Position numbers and translations under genes: made by a program. Shown in pieces: positions 1-7,952 of a DNA stretch of 64,000 nucleotides (position 1 is its first letter; each line of letters starts with the position of its first letter). The stretch covers positions 2,418,001 through 2,482,000 of the forward strand of contig CBDAPL010000001.1 in assembly GCA_965198495.1 (NCBI GenBank), read 5' to 3'. Origin of the DNA: RH-AL1 sp965198495. GTDB lineage: Bacteria > Pseudomonadota > Alphaproteobacteria > Rhizobiales > Beijerinckiaceae. The notes beneath the pieces were generated by a model. It was given only the letters and a program-made list of their open reading frames with translations. It did no database searches and was not told the DNA's origin.

Positions 1-1714
1 GCGTTCCGGCAAGGTGCATGGCCGTGCCACGCGCGTCGAGCAGCGCCTTGCCGATCGGCTCGTCGGCGACGCGGAACGCGATTCCGTCGATGCAGGCGCC
101 GTCGCCCGCCTGCGCCCGGAAGCGCACGTGGCCCGTGCCGACCGGCGCCACGTCGACGATCCGGTGCGATGGCAGGACGAACACCGGCTCGGGGCTGCCG
201 GCGCCGTAGGGGCCCGCCCGCTCCAGGTCGACGATCAAATCCGGTGTCGCGCCAGCGGCCGTCAGCGTCGCGTCGATCGCGAGCGCCTCCTCCGCACGCG
301 CCTCCCGCGCGGCGGCATCGAGATGTGCCGCGATGAAGTCGCGGAAAGCGGCCAGGCCGCCCTGCCCCAGTGTGACGCCCGCCGCCATGGCATGGCCGCC
401 GCCCTTGACCAGCACGCCAGCCTCGACCGCCGCCCGCACCCCGCGCCCGAGGTCGACACCGAGGATCGAGCGGCCGGACCCCGTGCCGCCGCCGGCATGC
501 AGCGCGACCGCGAACGAAGGCCGCCCGAACTTCTCGCGCAGGCGCCCGGCGATTATGCCGACGATGCCGGGGTGCCAGTCCAAGCCGCCGACGACGATGA
601 CCGCGGCGCCCTGATCGTCGAGCCCGACCTGCGCCAGCGCCTCCGCCTCCGCGACGTCCAGCGCGGTCGCCTCCATCGCCTGCCGCTCGCGATTGAGCCG
701 GTCGAGCGTGCCGGCGATCGCGGTCGCCTCGTCCTCGTCGGTCAGCGTGAGCAGCCGCGCGCCCAGCGCGGCGTCGCCGATGCGCCCGCCGGCGTTGATG
801 CGCGGCCCCACGAGATAGCCGAGATGGTACGTGCTGGCCGGTCCGTCCGCCCCCGCGATATCGAACAGCGCGCGCAGGCCCGGCCGGCTGCGCGCGTGCA
901 TGACGGCGAGGCCTTTCTTGACGAAGGCGCGGTTGAGGCCGGTCAGCGGCGCGACGTCGGCGACCGTGGCGAGCGCGACGAGATCGAGGGTGGCGAGGAG
1001 ATCGGGCATCGGCCTGTCGGCGAAAAAACCGCGTGCGCGAAGCGTGCGCTGCAAGGCGACCAGCGTCATGAAGACGACGCCGGCGGCGCAGAGCTGGCCG
1101 AGGCCGGACAGATCGTCGAGACGGTTGGGATTGACGACGATCGCCTCGGGCAGCAGTTCGGGTGCCTGATGATGGTCGAGGACGATCGGATCGAGGCCGA
1201 GCGCGCGCGCTTCCGCAAGAGCCGCGTGGCTGGTCGTGCCGCAGTCGACCGTGACGAGCAGGCCAGCCCCACGCCCCGCCAGCGAGCGGATCGCCTCGAT
1301 GTTGGGGCCGTAGCCCTCGAAGATGCGATCGGGAATGTGGATCATGTGCGGCACACCGCAGGCGGTGAGATAGTCGGCGAGCAGCGCCGCCGAGGCGGCC
1401 CCGTCGACATCGTAGTCGCCGAAGATCGCGATCGTCGTCCCCGCCGCGATCGCCATCGCGAAGCGCGCGACCGCGCGGTCCATGTCGTTGAGGCTCGAAG
1501 GGTCCGGCATGAGGTCGCGCACCGCCGGCGCGAGATAGGCGTCCGCTGTGTCCGGCTCGACGCCGCGACCGGCGAGAAGGCGCGAGAGCAGATCGCCGTG
1601 GCCGCAGAGCTGCGCGATGGCGAGGGCGCGGGCCTCGCCGGCCATATCGAGCCGACTGACCCAAGGCCGCCCGCGCAGCGAACGATCGACGCCGAGCATG
1701 AGGCGACCTGTCAT
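1..1714 (-). CDS. recJ: Single-stranded-DNA-specific exonuclease RecJ (3' end beyond window)
   Basis: RecJ degrades single-stranded DNA 5' to 3' in recombination and mismatch repair. Reading the minus strand from an ATG at 1714 gives at least 571 codons with the DHH-family motifs in order: DYDVDG near residue 100, a DCGTTS motif, LDHHQAPE, and later GGHAMAAG in the DHHA1 region. The C-terminal OB-like part runs off the left edge, so the stop is not visible; the family is usually about 590-610 residues. The plus-strand open frame over the same bases is a high-GC shadow. In many relatives glpX lies between recJ and hom. Here a hicB gene and a hicA remnant occupy that interval. Confidence 0.95.
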   Translation of the reverse strand, partial: MTGRLMLGVDRSLRGRPWVSRLDMAGEARALAIAQLCGHGDLLSRLLAGRGVEPDTADAYLAPAVRDLMPDPSSLNDMDRAVARFAMAIAAGTTIAIFGDYDVDGAASAALLADYLTACGVPHMIHIPDRIFEGYGPNIEAIRSLAGRGAGLLVTVDCGTTSHAALAEARALGLDPIVLDHHQAPELLPEAIVVNPNRLDDLSGLGQLCAAGVVFMTLVALQRTLRARGFFADRPMPDLLATLDLVALATVADVAPLTGLNRAFVKKGLAVMHARSRPGLRALFDIAGADGPASTYHLGYLVGPRINAGGRIGDAALGARLLTLTDEDEATAIAGTLDRLNRERQAMEATALDVAEAEALAQVGLDDQGAAVIVVGGLDWHPGIVGIIAGRLREKFGRPSFAVALHAGGGTGSGRSILGVDLGRGVRAAVEAGVLVKGGGHAMAAGVTLGQGGLAAFRDFIAAHLDAAAREARAEEALAIDATLTAAGATPDLIVDLERAGPYGAGSPEPVFVLPSHRIVDVAPVGTGHVRFRAQAGDGACIDGIAFRVADEPIGKALLDARGTAMHLAGT

Positions 1715-1842
1715 AGGTTTCGATTAGGCGAGATTCGAGCCGCTGTAACGTCCCGGCTCGCTTGCGTCGCAAGACTGCGGGGGTTTTCGTGCCACACGGG
1801 TTAGATTGACAATCATGGCACTGGCCTCACGTATATGCATCT

Positions 1843-2163
1843 ATGGAATGGACACGGCCGAAGACCTTCCTCTGCTACATTGAGGGCAGCGATGACCGCT
1901 GGCAGGGGGTCTGCATCGATTTCGATCTTCCGGCAGTCGGCCGATCCGTCGAGGACGTGAAGGTGCAGCTGTATTGGGCTGTGCACACCTACATCGAGGA
2001 CGCTTTGCGAGAGGCCGAGCCGAGCCGCACACGACTTTTGACCCGGCGATCTCCCTGGTTCACGCGGCTATCGTGGCGTTTCCACGTCGCAGCGTCTCGG
2101 CTCGGCCGGTTCATGGGCTGGGAGACGCAGACGAAGCAGCTTCCGCTTCCTTGCCCCGCCTGA
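1843..2163 (+). CDS. HicB-like antitoxin family protein
   Basis: The 106-residue product begins with a compact domain of about 50 residues (FLCYIEGSDDRWQGVCIDFD, then a helix ending near TYIEDAL). This resembles the partly degraded RNase-H-like fold of HicB antitoxins. The C-terminal half is basic and aromatic (RRSPWFTRLSWRF) rather than an obvious DNA-binding domain. It is followed, with overlap, by a frame that matches HicA over its length once one frameshift is allowed, which supports the toxin-antitoxin assignment. The gene starts at ATG 1843 and lies alone on the plus strand between recJ and hom. With its partner broken, it may be an orphan antitoxin. The family call is inference from pattern, not a search. 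Confidence 0.6.
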   Translation: MEWTRPKTFLCYIEGSDDRWQGVCIDFDLPAVGRSVEDVKVQLYWAVHTYIEDALREAEPSRTRLLTRRSPWFTRLSWRFHVAASRLGRFMGWETQTKQLPLPCPA

Positions 2164-2380
2164 AGTGCACGTTCGCTGAATTTCTCGCGATCATCAAACA
2201 GCACGGATTGAGCTTCACCGTCATGATGGCGGCAGTCACCAGCGCTGGCGCGCCGTGGTCGGCGGCCAAGTCCAATTTGTCGATTTCGCGCCTCATTCGC
2301 TGAAGGATGACAATCCGCTGGGAACGCTAGCTCAGATGATCCGACAAAGCGGGCTGCCACGAAGGCTGTTCCTGAAGTAG
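2160..2380 (+). pseudogene. HicA-like mRNA interferase, frameshifted remnant
   Basis: HicA toxins are small double-stranded-RNA-binding-fold ribonucleases with a catalytic His in a GSH-type motif. The first frame (from 2160) reads KCTFAEFLAIIKQHG. Moving to the frame that includes 2222 continues with ELHRHDGGSHQRWRAVV, then VDFAPHSL and GTLAQMIRQSGLPRRLFLK to a TAG at 2378-2380. The two halves join perfectly if one base is missing in a Phe codon near 2210. There is also no ATG or GTG start: the only candidate is a CTG overlapping the hicB stop. Both defects suggest an inactive toxin. A sequencing deletion could explain the frameshift but not the poor start codon. Confidence 0.6.
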
Positions 2381-2515
2381 GAGCGAAGCACCTTCCTTTT
2401 TCCGGTCATCTGATGATGTTGGTTAAGCGAGAAGATCTTCTCCCGAGTTTCTAGAAGCTCCTCCGGTTACATTGCCGGCGTACAAGAAACCCTAAGGCGG
2501 CACGCGACTGTTCTG

Positions 2516-3820
2516 CTACTCGCGCTCGATCCGGATCACCTGCGGCTTGTCGGCGATGTGCCCGTCGGCGACGACGGCGGTGATCGCCTCGCGGATCGCC
2601 CGCTCCGGCGTCGCGTGCGTGATGAACGTCACCGGCACCGGCATCTCAGAGTCGACACCACGCGGCCGGGCGCGCTGCACGATGCTCTCCAGCGAGATCC
2701 CCTTCTCGGCCATGCGCATGGCGACGGCGGCCGCCGCGCCCGGCCTGTCGTAGAGCGCGAGGCGGAGATAATAGCCGCCCTCGTGCGTCTCGATGGCCGC
2801 GCGCTCAAGCGGCCTCAGCCGGTGCGCGGGCAGACCGAACGCCGGCGTCCGGTCGCCCTTCGCCACGTCGGCGATGTCGGCCACCACCGCCGAGGCGGTG
2901 GCCATGCCTCCGGCGCCGGGACCCGACAGCATCACCTCGCGCACCGCGTCGGCGTTGACGACCACGGCATTCGTGACGCCCATGATCTGCGCGATGGCGG
3001 AGTGCTTGGGCACCATCGTCGGGTGGACGCGCTGCTCGATGCCCGACTCCGTGCGTTTCGCCACGCCGAGAAGCTTGACGCGATAGCCGAGATCCTCGGC
3101 GGCCTGCAGGTCGGCCAGCGTGATCGCCTCGATGCCTTCGACGGCGATCGCGTCGGCATCGATCATTGTGCCGAAGGCGAGCGAGGTGAGGATCGCCAGC
3201 TTGTGCGCGGTATCGAAGCCGCCGATGTCGAACGTCGGGTCGGCCTCCGCGTAGCCGAGCCGCTGCGCTTCCGCGAGGCAGTCGCCGAACGAGAGCTTCT
3301 CGGCCTCCATGCGCGAGAGGATGTAGTTGCAGGTACCGTTGAGGATGCCGTAGACGCGATCGATCGTGTTGCCGGCGAGGCCCTCGCGCAGCGTCTTGAC
3401 GATCGGGATGCCGCCGGCAACCGCCGCCTCGAACTTCAGCGCCACGCCTCCCGCCTCGGCGGCCTCCGCCAGCGCGAGACCGTGACGGGCGAGCATCGCC
3501 TTGTTGGCGGTCACCACCGGCTTGCCGGCGGCGAGCGCCGCGCGCGTGGCGGCGAGCGCCGCACCGCCCTCGCCGCCGATCAGTTCGACGAAGCAGTCGA
3601 TCTCGGCACTCGCGGCGAGCGATGAGGGGTCATCGTGCCAGGCCAACCCGCGAAGCTCGACGCCGCGCGAGCGCGCCTTGTCACGGGCGCTGACGGCGAC
3701 GATTTCGATCGCCCGTCCGGACCGTGCGGCGAGCGCGTCGTGCTGTCCAAAAAGGATCTGCAGAACCGCCGCCCCGACATTGCCGAGGCCGGCGACACCG
3801 ACGCGCAGAGGAGGCAACAT
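2516..3820 (-). CDS. hom: Homoserine dehydrogenase
   Basis: NAD(P)-dependent reduction of aspartate semialdehyde to homoserine, the branch point to threonine, methionine and isoleucine. The 434-residue protein opens with a Rossmann motif (VGVAGLGNVG). It has the catalytic-domain signatures ANKAMLARHG, AAVAGGIPIVKTLREGL and NGTCNYILSRM, and then the GYAEADPTFDIGGFDTAHK region. It ends in an ACT regulatory domain (from about residue 350, YYLRLALYDRPGAAAAV) as expected for threonine feedback. It starts at ATG 3820. The threonine synthase gene thrC lies in the same window about 42 kb away, so the two are not in one operon. Confidence 0.97.
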   Translation of the reverse strand: MLPPLRVGVAGLGNVGAAVLQILFGQHDALAARSGRAIEIVAVSARDKARSRGVELRGLAWHDDPSSLAASAEIDCFVELIGGEGGAALAATRAALAAGKPVVTANKAMLARHGLALAEAAEAGGVALKFEAAVAGGIPIVKTLREGLAGNTIDRVYGILNGTCNYILSRMEAEKLSFGDCLAEAQRLGYAEADPTFDIGGFDTAHKLAILTSLAFGTMIDADAIAVEGIEAITLADLQAAEDLGYRVKLLGVAKRTESGIEQRVHPTMVPKHSAIAQIMGVTNAVVVNADAVREVMLSGPGAGGMATASAVVADIADVAKGDRTPAFGLPAHRLRPLERAAIETHEGGYYLRLALYDRPGAAAAVAMRMAEKGISLESIVQRARPRGVDSEMPVPVTFITHATPERAIREAITAVVADGHIADKPQVIRIERE

Positions 3821-3974
3821 GGGGAGATCCGAAACTGGCTATAGGTATCGCCGAAGCGGCCGTCGCTATGCTGGCGTTGTGCCTGAATTCCCCTCGGCGA
3901 TCAAACGAAGCGGCAGAAGCGGATAGCGGGTCGACAACTTCGCGCGCCGATCGGAAGGTCTGTCGGCTTCTCGC

Positions 3975-4001
3975 GAAAAAGCGATAGGGGCTTAATGCCC
4001 C
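3975..4001 (-). terminator. Probable intrinsic terminator of the copper chaperone gene
   Basis: On the minus strand a GGGGC / GCCCC stem (3987-3991 with 3997-4001) encloses a 5-nt loop that contains the gene's own TAA stop. It is followed by a run of five T within about 10 nt. The stem is short but GC-rich and correctly placed after the copper chaperone gene. Confidence 0.45.
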
Positions 4002-4555
4002 TTCATGTCCATGTCCATGCCCTTCATCTCCATCCCCTTCATGCCCTGCATGTCTCCCTTGGGAGCGGACATCCCAGGCGCGCTCTTCGCCGCCATGCCG
4101 GCGACCGCGAAGGTGACGGGGATCGTACCGGCCTTCGCGAAGGTCAGCGAGCCCTTCAGGCTCTCGCCCTGCTTGAGCTGGACCGTCGGCTTCTGGAACA
4201 TGAGATGGTAGCCGCCCGGCGTCAGCGTCACCGTCGCGCCCGGCGCGATCTCAAGGCCCTTGTCGAGCCGCGCCATGTGCATCACGCCGTGATCCATCGA
4301 CATCTCGTGGATCTCGCCGCTCGGCGCGATCGGCAGGCTGGCGCCGACGAGGCGGTCGGGCGCTGTGCCCTTGTTGGTGATGGTGGCGTAGCCGCCGGCG
4401 ACCGGCGCGCCATGCGGCGTCGCACGCAACCAGGGCGCGGAGACGATGATGCCGGGCTCGGCGCTTTTGGGCGCCGCTGGATCGGCGGCGACGCTCCGGG
4501 CGGCCAATGGCATGGCGGTGATGAGGGCGGCGAGGAGGAAGATGGGGCGCGACAT
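3992..4555 (-). CDS. Periplasmic copper chaperone, PCu(A)C family, with Met/His-rich tail
   Basis: PCu(A)C proteins carry Cu(I) in the periplasm and help metallate the CuA centre of cytochrome oxidase. From ATG 4555 the product is 187 residues with a signal peptide (SRPIFLLAALITAMPLAAR, cleaved near SVAA). The cupredoxin-like domain holds the Met/His copper site: HEMSMDHGVMHM, then GGYHLMF about 20 residues later. The last 25 residues are a Met-rich string (repeats of KGM, ending MDMDMKGH) that could bind extra copper. An upstream in-frame start at 4579 would add eight residues before the signal peptide and is less likely. The aa3 oxidase operon it could serve lies at 39-45 kb in this window. 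Confidence 0.88.
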   Translation of the reverse strand: MSRPIFLLAALITAMPLAARSVAADPAAPKSAEPGIIVSAPWLRATPHGAPVAGGYATITNKGTAPDRLVGASLPIAPSGEIHEMSMDHGVMHMARLDKGLEIAPGATVTLTPGGYHLMFQKPTVQLKQGESLKGSLTFAKAGTIPVTFAVAGMAAKSAPGMSAPKGDMQGMKGMEMKGMDMDMKGH

Positions 4556-4579
4556 GGCGAATCCTTGCTGTTGCGCCAC

Positions 4580-4950
4580 GACCTATATCATCCGACGTGC
4601 AGACAGACTGCGTGCTGTGGCGACGCGATCTCAAGCGCAACAAGCCTGTCGCGCCTGTTGAAGAGCCGCGATAAATCCATTAAGGTACTTCTACCTTCAA
4701 AGGATCGGATGAGTGAGGCTTTGAATGTTATGACGCTATGACGCTAATGACGCTGAAATGTAACGCGACGTGCATTTCATCAGCTAGATATATCGGACTT
4801 ATGCGCGCGTCTTCGATGTCGGCAGCTGACGATCGTTTGGGCCGCACTGGCGTTGTTCGCGCACGATCGTTGTCGCGCAAACGAGCATGCGGGAGGTCGC
4901 GCCTCGGCATCTCTCCGGCGGTCTTGACCTCTCCGGCCAGGCAGACCGAT
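4580..4950. promoter_or_regulatory. Intergenic region between divergent copper chaperone gene and trpG, with a dyad and a triple direct repeat
   Basis: This 371-bp region must hold the promoters of both neighbours. It contains a perfect 16-bp dyad (AAGGTActtcTACCTT, 4682-4697) and three copies of ATGACGCT (4730-4737, 4738-4745, 4747-4754), the first two abutting and the third one base on. No trp leader peptide with clustered Trp codons was found, and trpE is not here. Nothing else in the region looks coding; the open frame running into trpG lacks family sequence before residue MADMANP. Confidence 0.4.
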
Positions 4951-5592
4951 ATGGCTGACATGGCGAACCCTCGCGTCGTTCTCATCGACAATTACGACAG
5001 TTTCACCTGGAATCTGGTGCATGATTTCGGTGCGCTGGGTGCCCGCGTCGAGGTCGTGCGCAACGACGAGGCGGGCGTCGCCGAGATCATCGACGGGCGG
5101 CCCGACGCGATCGTGCTGTCGCCGGGCCCCTGCACGCCGCGCGAGGCGGGCATCTGTCTCGATCTGATCAAGGAGGCCGGCGCGAGCATCCCGATGTTCG
5201 GCGTCTGCCTCGGCCACCAGGCGATCGGCGAGGCGTTCGGCGGCGAGGTGGTGCGGGCTCCCAAGCCCGTGCACGGCAAGGTCGCGACGATCGAGCATGG
5301 CGCGCGGACGATCTTTCGCGGCTTCAACGGTCCTTTTCGAGCGACGCGCTACCACTCGCTGGTGGTCGAGCGCGCCACCCTGCCCGACAACCTGCAAGTC
5401 ACCGCCGAAACGGACGGGCTGATCATGGCCCTGTCCCATCGCAGCCTGCCGATCCATGGCGTGCAGTTCCATCCCGAGAGCATCGCCTCGGAAGGCGGCC
5501 GGGCGATCATGAAGAACTTCCTCGATCTCGCCGCGGCGTGGCACGGGCGGGCGGACGCGGCGGGCAAGCGACAGAAGGCCGACGCGGCCTGA
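4951..5592 (+). CDS. trpG: Anthranilate synthase component II (glutamine amidotransferase)
   Basis: Supplies ammonia from glutamine to TrpE for anthranilate synthesis; many bacteria share it with PabA function. The class I amidotransferase is 213 residues long, with LIDNYDSFTWNL at the start, the PGPCTPREAG oxyanion strand, the nucleophile in GVCLGHQAIG (Cys at about residue 86) and the HPES catalytic His/Glu. I start it at ATG 4951 (or 4960). The frame is open back to 4738, but that extension has no amidotransferase sequence. Its stop overlaps the trpD start (TGATG at 5590-5594), so the two are translationally coupled. No trpE adjoins, so component I must be elsewhere. Confidence 0.95.
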   Translation: MADMANPRVVLIDNYDSFTWNLVHDFGALGARVEVVRNDEAGVAEIIDGRPDAIVLSPGPCTPREAGICLDLIKEAGASIPMFGVCLGHQAIGEAFGGEVVRAPKPVHGKVATIEHGARTIFRGFNGPFRATRYHSLVVERATLPDNLQVTAETDGLIMALSHRSLPIHGVQFHPESIASEGGRAIMKNFLDLAAAWHGRADAAGKRQKADAA

Positions 5593-6626
5593 TGGAGACG
5601 CTGAAGCCCCTGCTCGCGACGATCGCCGCCGGGCGGACGTTGTCGCGCGCCGAAGCCGAGGCGGCGTTCGATCACCTGCTGTCGGGCGAGGCCACATCGG
5701 CGCAGATGGGCGCCTTCCTGATGGGCTTGCGCGTGCGCGGCGAGAGCATCGACGAGATCGCCGGCGCCGTGACCGCGATGCGGGCCAAGATGCTGAGGGT
5801 CACCGCGCCGCCTGGCGCGATCGACATCGTCGGCACCGGCGGCGACGGGCACGGCACCTACAACGTCTCGACGCTGGCCGCGTTGATCGTCGCCGCCTGC
5901 GGCGTGCCGGTCGCCAAGCACGGCAACCGCGCGGCGTCCTCTCGCTCCGGGTCCAGCGATGTCCTGACCGCGCTCGACGTCGCGGTCGGGCTTGGGGTCG
6001 TCGCGATAGAGCGCTGCCTCGCCGAGGCCGGGATCGGCTTCATGTCGGCGCAGACGCATCACCTGGCGATGCGCCATTTCGCGGCGGTACGCGCCGATCT
6101 CGGTACGCGGACGATCTTCAACCTGCTCGGTCCGCTGTCGAACCCGGCAAGGGTCAAGCACCTGCTCATCGGGACGTTCGCGCCGGAATGGCTGGAGCCG
6201 CTGGCCCGCGTGCTCGGCGCACTCGGCGCGGAGCGCGCGTGGCTGGTGCACGGATCGGACGGGCTCGACGAGATCACCACCACCGGTCCCACCGAGGTGG
6301 TGGCCTGGGAGCGCGGCGAGATACGCCGCTTCTCGATCGTACCGGAGGATGTCGGCCTGCCGCGCGTCGCGCTCGCCGACCTTAAGGGCGGCGATGCCGC
6401 CCACAATGCCGCCGCGCTGCTCGGGGTCGTGTCGGGCGAGCGCTGTGCCTATCGAGATATCGCCTGCCTCAACGCCGCGGCCGGTCTTGTGGTGGCCGGC
6501 CGCGCGCCGGACCTCGTGTCCGGTCTCGATCTTGCCTGCGCCGCACTCGATACCGGAGAGGCCCGGCGCGTGCTCGACAGGCTCGTTCGGGTATCGCAGG
6601 CCGGCGCCCTCGCCAGCGCCGGCTGA
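5592..6626 (+). CDS. trpD: Anthranilate phosphoribosyltransferase
   Basis: Second step of tryptophan synthesis: transfers phosphoribose from PRPP to anthranilate. From the ATG at 5592, coupled to trpG, it is 344 residues, the normal family length. It has the PRPP-binding glycine loop VGTGGDGHGTYNVST, the KHGNRAASSRSGSSDVLTAL signature and the LGPLSNPARVKHLLIG motif. An alternative start at 5538 would lie inside trpG and adds unrelated residues. It is the second gene of trpG-trpD-trpC-moaC-moeA. Confidence 0.97.
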   Translation: METLKPLLATIAAGRTLSRAEAEAAFDHLLSGEATSAQMGAFLMGLRVRGESIDEIAGAVTAMRAKMLRVTAPPGAIDIVGTGGDGHGTYNVSTLAALIVAACGVPVAKHGNRAASSRSGSSDVLTALDVAVGLGVVAIERCLAEAGIGFMSAQTHHLAMRHFAAVRADLGTRTIFNLLGPLSNPARVKHLLIGTFAPEWLEPLARVLGALGAERAWLVHGSDGLDEITTTGPTEVVAWERGEIRRFSIVPEDVGLPRVALADLKGGDAAHNAAALLGVVSGERCAYRDIACLNAAAGLVVAGRAPDLVSGLDLACAALDTGEARRVLDRLVRVSQAGALASAG

Positions 6627-6643
6627 GTCAGCTACGAACACCC

Positions 6644-7477
6644 ATGCCCGACATCCTCCAGACCATCGAAGTCTACAAGCGCCGCGAGGTCGCCGAGGCC
6701 AAAACGAAGGTGTCGGAAGCCGCGATGATCGCGCGCGCGGAGACGGCCGCGCCGGTTCGCGGCTTCACCCAATCGATCGAGGCAAAGCATAAGGCGGGCG
6801 GTCTCGCGTTGATCGCCGAGATCAAGAAGGCCAGTCCGTCGAAGGGCCTGATCCGCGCCGATTTCGACCCGCCCACGCTGGCCCAGGCCTACCAGGCGGG
6901 CGGCGCGGCTTGCCTTTCGGTCCTCACCGACCGGCCCTCGTTCCAAGGTGACCTGATCTTCCTCGATCGCGCCCGCGAGGCCTGCGCGATTCCGGCGCTG
7001 CGCAAGGACTTCATGTTCGAGCGCTACCAGGTCTACGAGGCGCGCGTCCACGGTGCCGATTGCATCCTGCTCATCATGGCCTGCCTCGACGACGCGACAG
7101 CCGCCGACCTGCGCGACGTGGCACACGACCTTGGCATGGACGTGCTCGTCGAGGTGCACGACGAGGCGGAATTGAAGCGAGCCTTGAGGTTGGATTCCCG
7201 ACTGATCGGCATCAACAACCGCGACCTTCGCACCTTCAAGGTCTCGCTCACGGTTTGCGAGCGGCTCGCGGAGCATGTGCCGTCCGATCGCATCCTCGTG
7301 GGCGAGAGTGGAATCGTCACGAACGCCGATTGCCTGCGCCTGCGCCGCTCCGGCATCCAAACCTTCCTCGTCGGCGAGAGCTTGATGCGCCACCACGACG
7401 TCGCGACCGCGACGCGCGACCTCTTGCATGGGGCGCCGGCCGCGGCGGCGATCGAACGCTTCGCGACAAGCGGCTGA
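6644..7477 (+). CDS. trpC: Indole-3-glycerol phosphate synthase
   Basis: TIM-barrel enzyme that closes the indole ring from the carboxyphenylamino sugar phosphate in tryptophan synthesis. The 277-residue product shows the active-site strands IAEIKKASPSKG, SVLTDRPSFQG, ALRKDFMFERYQVYEAR, LVEVHDEAEL, IGINNRDLRTF and VGESGI in order. It begins 17 bp after trpD and ends one base before moaC starts, so it is clearly in one transcription unit. It is a monofunctional enzyme, not fused to TrpF; trpF is not in the window. Confidence 0.97.
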   Translation: MPDILQTIEVYKRREVAEAKTKVSEAAMIARAETAAPVRGFTQSIEAKHKAGGLALIAEIKKASPSKGLIRADFDPPTLAQAYQAGGAACLSVLTDRPSFQGDLIFLDRAREACAIPALRKDFMFERYQVYEARVHGADCILLIMACLDDATAADLRDVAHDLGMDVLVEVHDEAELKRALRLDSRLIGINNRDLRTFKVSLTVCERLAEHVPSDRILVGESGIVTNADCLRLRRSGIQTFLVGESLMRHHDVATATRDLLHGAPAAAAIERFATSG

Positions 7478-7478
7478 G

Positions 7479-7952
7479 ATGAGTATCCTCACGCATCTCG
7501 ACGCGACGGGCGCGGCCAACATGGTCGACGTTTCGGAGAAGGCCGTCACGCAACGGATCGCCATCGCCGAAGGCCGTATCGTCATGCAAGCGGCGACCCT
7601 CGACCTCGCGCTCTCGGGTGGCGCCAAGAAGGGCGACGTTGTCGCGACGGCGCGGCTCGCCGGCATCATGGCGGCGAAACGCACGGCGGACCTCATCCCG
7701 CTCTGTCATCCGCTCGCGCTGACGAAGGTAAGCGTCGAGATCGAGGCGGATCCTGAATTGCCGGGTTTCAGGGTCACCGCGCTGACCAAGGTCTCGGGCC
7801 AGACCGGAGTAGAGATGGAGGCGCTGACCGCCGTCTCGATCGCCTGCCTGACCCTCTACGACATGCTGAAGGCCGTCGATCGCTTCATGCGCATCGAGGG
7901 GATCGCTTTGCGGGAAAAATCCGGTGGCGCCTCGGGGGATTGGAAAGCGTGA
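7479..7952 (+). CDS. moaC: Cyclic pyranopterin monophosphate synthase MoaC
   Basis: Works with MoaA to make cyclic pyranopterin monophosphate from GTP in molybdenum cofactor synthesis. The product is 157 residues from ATG 7479. The MVDVSEKAVTQR start, the LIPLCHPLALTKV motif and the TGVEMEALTAVSIACLTLYD block with the following KAVD are diagnostic. The gene begins one base after the trpC stop and its own stop overlaps the moeA GTG start (GTGA at 7949-7952). This trp-mo gene fusion of operons is a common order in rhizobia. Confidence 0.96.
   Translation: MSILTHLDATGAANMVDVSEKAVTQRIAIAEGRIVMQAATLDLALSGGAKKGDVVATARLAGIMAAKRTADLIPLCHPLALTKVSVEIEADPELPGFRVTALTKVSGQTGVEMEALTAVSIACLTLYDMLKAVDRFMRIEGIALREKSGGASGDWKA

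Noticed and set aside
14..1804. Long plus-strand open frame at the left edge (596 codons)
   Set aside because: The reverse strand encodes RecJ with all family motifs; the plus frame is a high-GC shadow rich in Arg, Asp and Ala with no family pattern.
2558..3625. 355-codon plus-strand frame over hom
   Set aside because: Antisense to hom, which has complete motifs; the composition is typical of shadow frames.
4738..4950. N-terminal extension of trpG
   Set aside because: No amidotransferase sequence before MADMANP, and it would cover the promoter region.
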